Shown piece by piece: positions 4,574 through 7,410 of a stretch of DNA of 7,410 nucleotides. The stretch lies in contig JASLJL010000019.1 of NCBI GenBank assembly GCA_030152405.1, positions 1 to 7,410 of the forward strand, given 5' to 3'. This DNA is from Gordonia sp. (in: high G+C Gram-positive bacteria). Its GTDB lineage: Bacteria; Actinomycetota; Actinomycetes; Mycobacteriales; Mycobacteriaceae. Numbering within the stretch: position 1 is the stretch's first letter; the number at the start of each line of letters is the position of its first letter. The position numbers were made by a program, and so were the translations under genes. Under the pieces are notes generated by a model. It was not told the DNA's origin. It was given only the letters and a program-made list of their open reading frames with translations, and made no database searches.

Positions 4574-5832
4574 ATCGCACTCGACTGACCGGATGGGCCG
4601 CCGTCTCACTCGCCGTGTTCACCGCGGCGTGGGGCGGCAACGAGTTCACGCCACTCCTGGTCATGTATCGCACCACCTCGGACATGTCGGCGGTCGCCGT
4701 CGACCTCCTGCTGTTCACCTATGTCCTCGGAATCGTGCCCGCGCTGCTCGTCGGCGGACCGCTGTCGGACCGCATCGGTCGGCGCCCGCTCATGCTTCCG
4801 TCCCCGGTGATCGCCGCGGCGGGCTCGTTGCTCCTCGCGTTCGGGGCGCATTCGGTCGCGCTTCTGGCGGCAGGCCGTGTCCTCAGCGGAGTCGCACTCG
4901 GTCTCGCGATGGCCGTCGGCGGAAGCTGGATCAAAGAGCTGTCCGACCGGGACGGCGCCACCGCGACCGCGGGCGCCCGACGTGCGGCACTGTCGCTGAC
5001 CGCCGGATTCGGCATTGGCGCCGGTCTCGCCGCGATCCTCGCTCAGTGGGCGCCGTGGCCGAATCAACTGTCGTACGCGGTCAACATCGGCCTCGCCGTC
5101 GTCTCCTTCATCGCACTTCTCGGGGCGCCGGAGTCGCGCGTCGCGCAGGACACCGGTCGTACGCTCCGCGAGGACCTGTCGATCCGATCGGCCAAGCATC
5201 CCCGATTCTGGGTGATGGTCGCGCCCGTCGCTCCATGGGTGTTCGGTGCATGCGCCGTCGCCTACGCCGTGATCCCCGCCTTCATGACCGACGAGACGTC
5301 GGGCTGGTCCATCGCGTTCGCCGGCCTGTGCTGTGTGGTCGGGCTCGCGGCGGGCTTCTTCATCCAGACTCTGGGCAAGCGTTTCGACAAGCCCGGATCG
5401 CCGCGCATCATGGTCATCGCGCTGAGCTTCGTGATCGTCGGGCTGGCTCTGGCGATCGTCGCGTACACCACGCTCACCGTGCCGCTCGCGCTCATCGCGG
5501 CGGCGGTCCTCGGCTGCGGTTATGGGATGTCGCTGATCTCCGGGCTCCTCGAAGTCCAGCGGATCGCCCGCCCGGACGACCTCGCCGGGCTCACCGCGGT
5601 CTTCTACAGCCTCACCTACCTTGGCTTCGCGTCGCCCGCGATCATGGCGGCCGTCGCCTCGGCGTTCCCGTCGATCGGGTACCCGGAGATGTTCGGATTC
5701 GGCATCGCGATGGCGCTGCTGGCGGTGATCGTGGTGATCATCGGCAACCGGACGTCGATCGCCGGACCGCACACCGTGCGCAGTCGAGTCACCGACGTCG
5801 ACGTGGACAAGGAGCCGGTCGGCTCCCGCTGA
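4570..5832 (+). CDS. MFS transporter, 12 transmembrane segments predicted
   Basis: This 420-residue major facilitator is a proton- or gradient-driven transporter in the cytoplasmic membrane. Hydrophobic segments are spread over the length in two halves, split by a polar loop at about 185-212. The MFS motif A, GGPLSDRIGRRP, is at 62-73 between helices 2 and 3, and a second-half equivalent (GKRFDKPGSPR) is at 269-279. The C-terminus is a charged cytoplasmic tail. The ATG lies inside the regulator's stop (ATGA), with GGAG 8 bases before it, so translation is coupled. The substrate is unknown. A FCD regulator and a nearby malic enzyme make an organic acid conceivable, while drug efflux is equally possible on sequence alone. 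Confidence 0.92.
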   Translation: MNRTRLTGWAAVSLAVFTAAWGGNEFTPLLVMYRTTSDMSAVAVDLLLFTYVLGIVPALLVGGPLSDRIGRRPLMLPSPVIAAAGSLLLAFGAHSVALLAAGRVLSGVALGLAMAVGGSWIKELSDRDGATATAGARRAALSLTAGFGIGAGLAAILAQWAPWPNQLSYAVNIGLAVVSFIALLGAPESRVAQDTGRTLREDLSIRSAKHPRFWVMVAPVAPWVFGACAVAYAVIPAFMTDETSGWSIAFAGLCCVVGLAAGFFIQTLGKRFDKPGSPRIMVIALSFVIVGLALAIVAYTTLTVPLALIAAAVLGCGYGMSLISGLLEVQRIARPDDLAGLTAVFYSLTYLGFASPAIMAAVASAFPSIGYPEMFGFGIAMALLAVIVVIIGNRTSIAGPHTVRSRVTDVDVDKEPVGSR

Positions 5833-5847
5833 CGCCCTGAACGGTGA

Positions 5848-5860
5848 TTAGATGTCGCAA
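5848..5860 (+). promoter_or_regulatory. Candidate leaderless promoter of the YihY/BrkB gene
   Basis: TTAGAT at 5848-5853, preceded by TG at the extended -10 position, would start transcription at 5860, the A of the ATG. There is no Shine-Dalgarno in the 27-bp gap after the MFS stop. This supports a leaderless start independent of the upstream operon, though the hexamer is an imperfect -10. Confidence 0.4.
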
Positions 5861-6654
5861 TGAATGCGGCGATGCTGGCCAGCCGCGCCTCGGAGCTGCA
5901 CGATCGGTTGCCGACGCGCGTCCAGAACGCGGTCACACTCGCGATAGGCGTCATCAGGGCGATCGCCGTCGGCAACGTGAGCGATCGCGCGATGACGCTC
6001 GCCGCGCAGGCGTTCACCTCGATCCTTCCGGTGATCCTGCTGCTCACCTGGCTGCCGGGCAACGACACCATTGACCGGAGCATCGAGATGTTCGGTCTGA
6101 AAGAGGGCCTCACGACCGCCGACAGCGGTTCGTACGCGTCGTTCGGAGTGGTCGGCGCGCTGATGACCCTCGTATCGGCGACGTCGTTCGCGCGCGCCCT
6201 GGAGCGCATGTACGTCGGCGTGTGGGACGTCCAGTCGATGGGCATCCGCGGGTGGTGGCGCTGGCTGTCGGCGGTCCTGCTCCTCGCGATCGTCGCCGTC
6301 GCCCAGGCCGGCGTCGCCGTCGGGTTCAACTCCGACGGGAAGAGCCTGGTCGGAGCGCTCGCCGGGACGTTCGTGCTCTGGACCGTCGCCTGGGCGATGT
6401 TGCCGCGGGTGCTGCTGTCCGAGCAGATCTCCCGCGGCGACCGTTGGCGTCTAGGACTGCTGACCGGAGCCGGATTGACCGCGTTCGTCGCCGTCACACA
6501 GGTCGCCTATGGTGCGGTCTTCGCCTCGGCCCGATCGTCGTTCGGCGTGCTGGGCGTGGTGTTCGCGGCGATCGGCTGGCTGTTCGTGTTCACCGCGATC
6601 GTCGTCGTGGCGACCATCGTGATTCGCGTGGCGACCGCGCAGGACGGCGTCTGA
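5860..6654 (+). CDS. YihY/BrkB-family integral membrane protein
   Basis: The 264-residue protein has about six hydrophobic segments (near 45-65, 93-112, 137-156, 163-182, 196-216 and 228-255). The amphipathic N-terminus leads into NVSDRAMTLAAQAFTSILPV at 39-58, the characteristic start of the first core helix in this family. A charged loop with FARALERMYVGVW (110-122) follows helix 2. The family was once mislabelled as ribonuclease BN. Its members are inner-membrane proteins of uncertain role, with proposed transport or envelope functions, so no substrate is assigned. It lies 27 bp after the MFS gene on the same strand but probably has its own leaderless promoter. It converges on galE, with 7 bp between stop codons. 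Confidence 0.85.
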   Translation: MNAAMLASRASELHDRLPTRVQNAVTLAIGVIRAIAVGNVSDRAMTLAAQAFTSILPVILLLTWLPGNDTIDRSIEMFGLKEGLTTADSGSYASFGVVGALMTLVSATSFARALERMYVGVWDVQSMGIRGWWRWLSAVLLLAIVAVAQAGVAVGFNSDGKSLVGALAGTFVLWTVAWAMLPRVLLSEQISRGDRWRLGLLTGAGLTAFVAVTQVAYGAVFASARSSFGVLGVVFAAIGWLFVFTAIVVVATIVIRVATAQDGV

Positions 6655-6668
6655 CTCCAGGTCAGGCG
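6648..6668. terminator. Hairpin spanning the convergent stops of the YihY/BrkB gene and galE
   Basis: CGTCTGAC and GTCAGGCG form an 8-bp stem with one G-T pair around the loop TCCAG. The two stop codons (6652-6654 plus, 6662-6664 minus) are both part of it. No U-tract follows on either strand, which is common in actinobacteria. It is a candidate bidirectional terminator or mRNA end stabiliser. Confidence 0.4.
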
Positions 6669-7410
6669 TCGGGAAAGCCCTCGGGGTTCTTCGACTGCCA
6701 GCGCCACGTGTCGACGCACATGTCGTCGATGGTGCGGATCGCCTTCCAGCCGAGTTCGTCATTGGCCTTCGACGGGTCGGCCCAGTAAGCGGGGAGGTCG
6801 CCGGGACGGCGCGGGACGATCTCGTACGGGATGTCGCGGCCGCTGGCCCTGGAGAACGCGTTGACCACGTCGAGCACGGAGACGGCCGAACCGCTGCCGA
6901 GGTTCCACACCGAGAGCGGGGCGTCGCCAGCCGCGATGGTGTCGAGAGCTGCGAGGTGGCCCGCCGCGAGGTCTTCGACGTGGATGTAGTCGCGGACACC
7001 GGTCCCGTCCGGGGTGTCGTAGTCGTCGCCGAACACCGACAGCTTCTCCCGGCGTCCGACGGCCACCTGTGCCACGAACGGCATCAGATTGTTGGGAAGG
7101 CCGTTCGGATCCTCGCCGATCTCACCGCTCGGGTGCGCCCCGACCGGGTTGAAGTAGCGGAGCAGCGCGATGCGCCACGAGTCGTCGGCGACGGCGAGAT
7201 CGCGCAGGATCTGCTCGATCATCACCTTCGTCCAGCCGTACGGGTTGGTGGCCGACGTCGGCATGTCCTCGGTGCGCTCGCGGACCGGGTTCTCGCCGTA
7301 CACGGTGGCCGACGACGAGAACACGAACGTCCGCACGCCATGGGTGTCCATCGCCTGCAGCACCGACAGCGCAGTGTCGATGTTGTTGCGGTAGTAGGAG
7401 ATCGGCTTGG
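6662..7410 (-). CDS. galE: UDP-glucose 4-epimerase, partial at right edge
   Basis: This cytoplasmic NAD-dependent enzyme interconverts UDP-glucose and UDP-galactose, supplying galactose for cell-wall polymers such as arabinogalactan in mycolic-acid actinomycetes. About 248 C-terminal codons are visible; roughly the first 90 residues, including the NAD-binding glycine loop, lie outside. The visible part opens with the family segment KPISYYRNNID. It continues with FSSSATVYGE holding the catalytic Ser/Thr region, NPYGWTK with the YxxxK Tyr and Lys, LRYFNPVGAHPSG, PNNLMPFVAQVA, GTGVRDYIHVEDLA and the substrate-binding region RRPGDLPAYWAD. It ends NPEGFPDA, close to the usual NPxGYPD terminus, so the C-terminus is complete. 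The GTG and ATG codons at 7363 and 7351 are internal. The gene converges on the YihY/BrkB gene. Confidence 0.95.
   Translation of the reverse strand, partial: KPISYYRNNIDTALSVLQAMDTHGVRTFVFSSSATVYGENPVRERTEDMPTSATNPYGWTKVMIEQILRDLAVADDSWRIALLRYFNPVGAHPSGEIGEDPNGLPNNLMPFVAQVAVGRREKLSVFGDDYDTPDGTGVRDYIHVEDLAAGHLAALDTIAAGDAPLSVWNLGSGSAVSVLDVVNAFSRASGRDIPYEIVPRRPGDLPAYWADPSKANDELGWKAIRTIDDMCVDTWRWQSKNPEGFPDA

Noticed and set aside
4431..5840. A 469-codon plus-strand frame over the MFS gene
   Set aside because: It is an Arg/His-rich out-of-frame shadow typical of high-GC DNA; the MFS frame has clear helices and motif A. The 388-codon minus-strand frame at 4606-5772 is rejected for the same reason.

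Overview
The window is GC-rich chromosomal DNA (about 77% GC in a sampled line of the 2.2-kb region) with actinobacterial hallmarks: short lipoprotein leaders, GTG starts, promoters placed so that transcripts would begin at the start codon, and protein sequences like those of mycolic-acid actinomycetes. A Gordonia/Rhodococcus-like organism fits best, but the genus cannot be fixed from the sequence alone.

Left part (1-1716). A lipoprotein gene runs off the left edge on the minus strand. It is followed by a 1267-bp unit bounded by two 47-bp direct repeats that differ at 2 positions. The right repeat (1534-1580) is the 3' end of an intact tRNA-Thr(CGU) gene plus its terminator hairpin. The left repeat (267-313) holds the same last 8 bases of the tRNA and the same hairpin but no tRNA body. 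This is the layout left by an integrative element at a tRNA 3' end. The interior has lower GC (about 47-53% in sampled lines). It carries a phage-like terminator followed by a full-strength Shine-Dalgarno and an orphan start codon, a small predicted lipoprotein, and the frameshifted remnant of a proteasome-like (Ntn-fold) gene. No integrase remains, so it looks like a nearly deleted prophage or island.

Middle (1717-3793, minus strand). A short malic enzyme is followed by an arylamine N-acetyltransferase gene. The acetyltransferase is cut by one in-frame amber codon just ahead of its catalytic cysteine motif, while everything downstream is intact.

Right part (3794-7410). Divergent from the malic enzyme, an FCD-type GntR regulator overlaps by 4 bp an MFS transporter, forming a regulator-transporter operon. 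The shared intergenic region holds two small dyads that are operator candidates. A YihY/BrkB-family membrane protein follows, apparently with a leaderless start. It converges on galE (UDP-glucose 4-epimerase), which runs off the right edge. The two stop codons are 7 bp apart and lie within one hairpin.

The main points of interest are the tRNA-bounded element remnant with its lipoprotein cargo and the single nonsense codon in an otherwise complete acetyltransferase. I saw no CRISPR array, no insertion sequence and no clear new multi-gene system.
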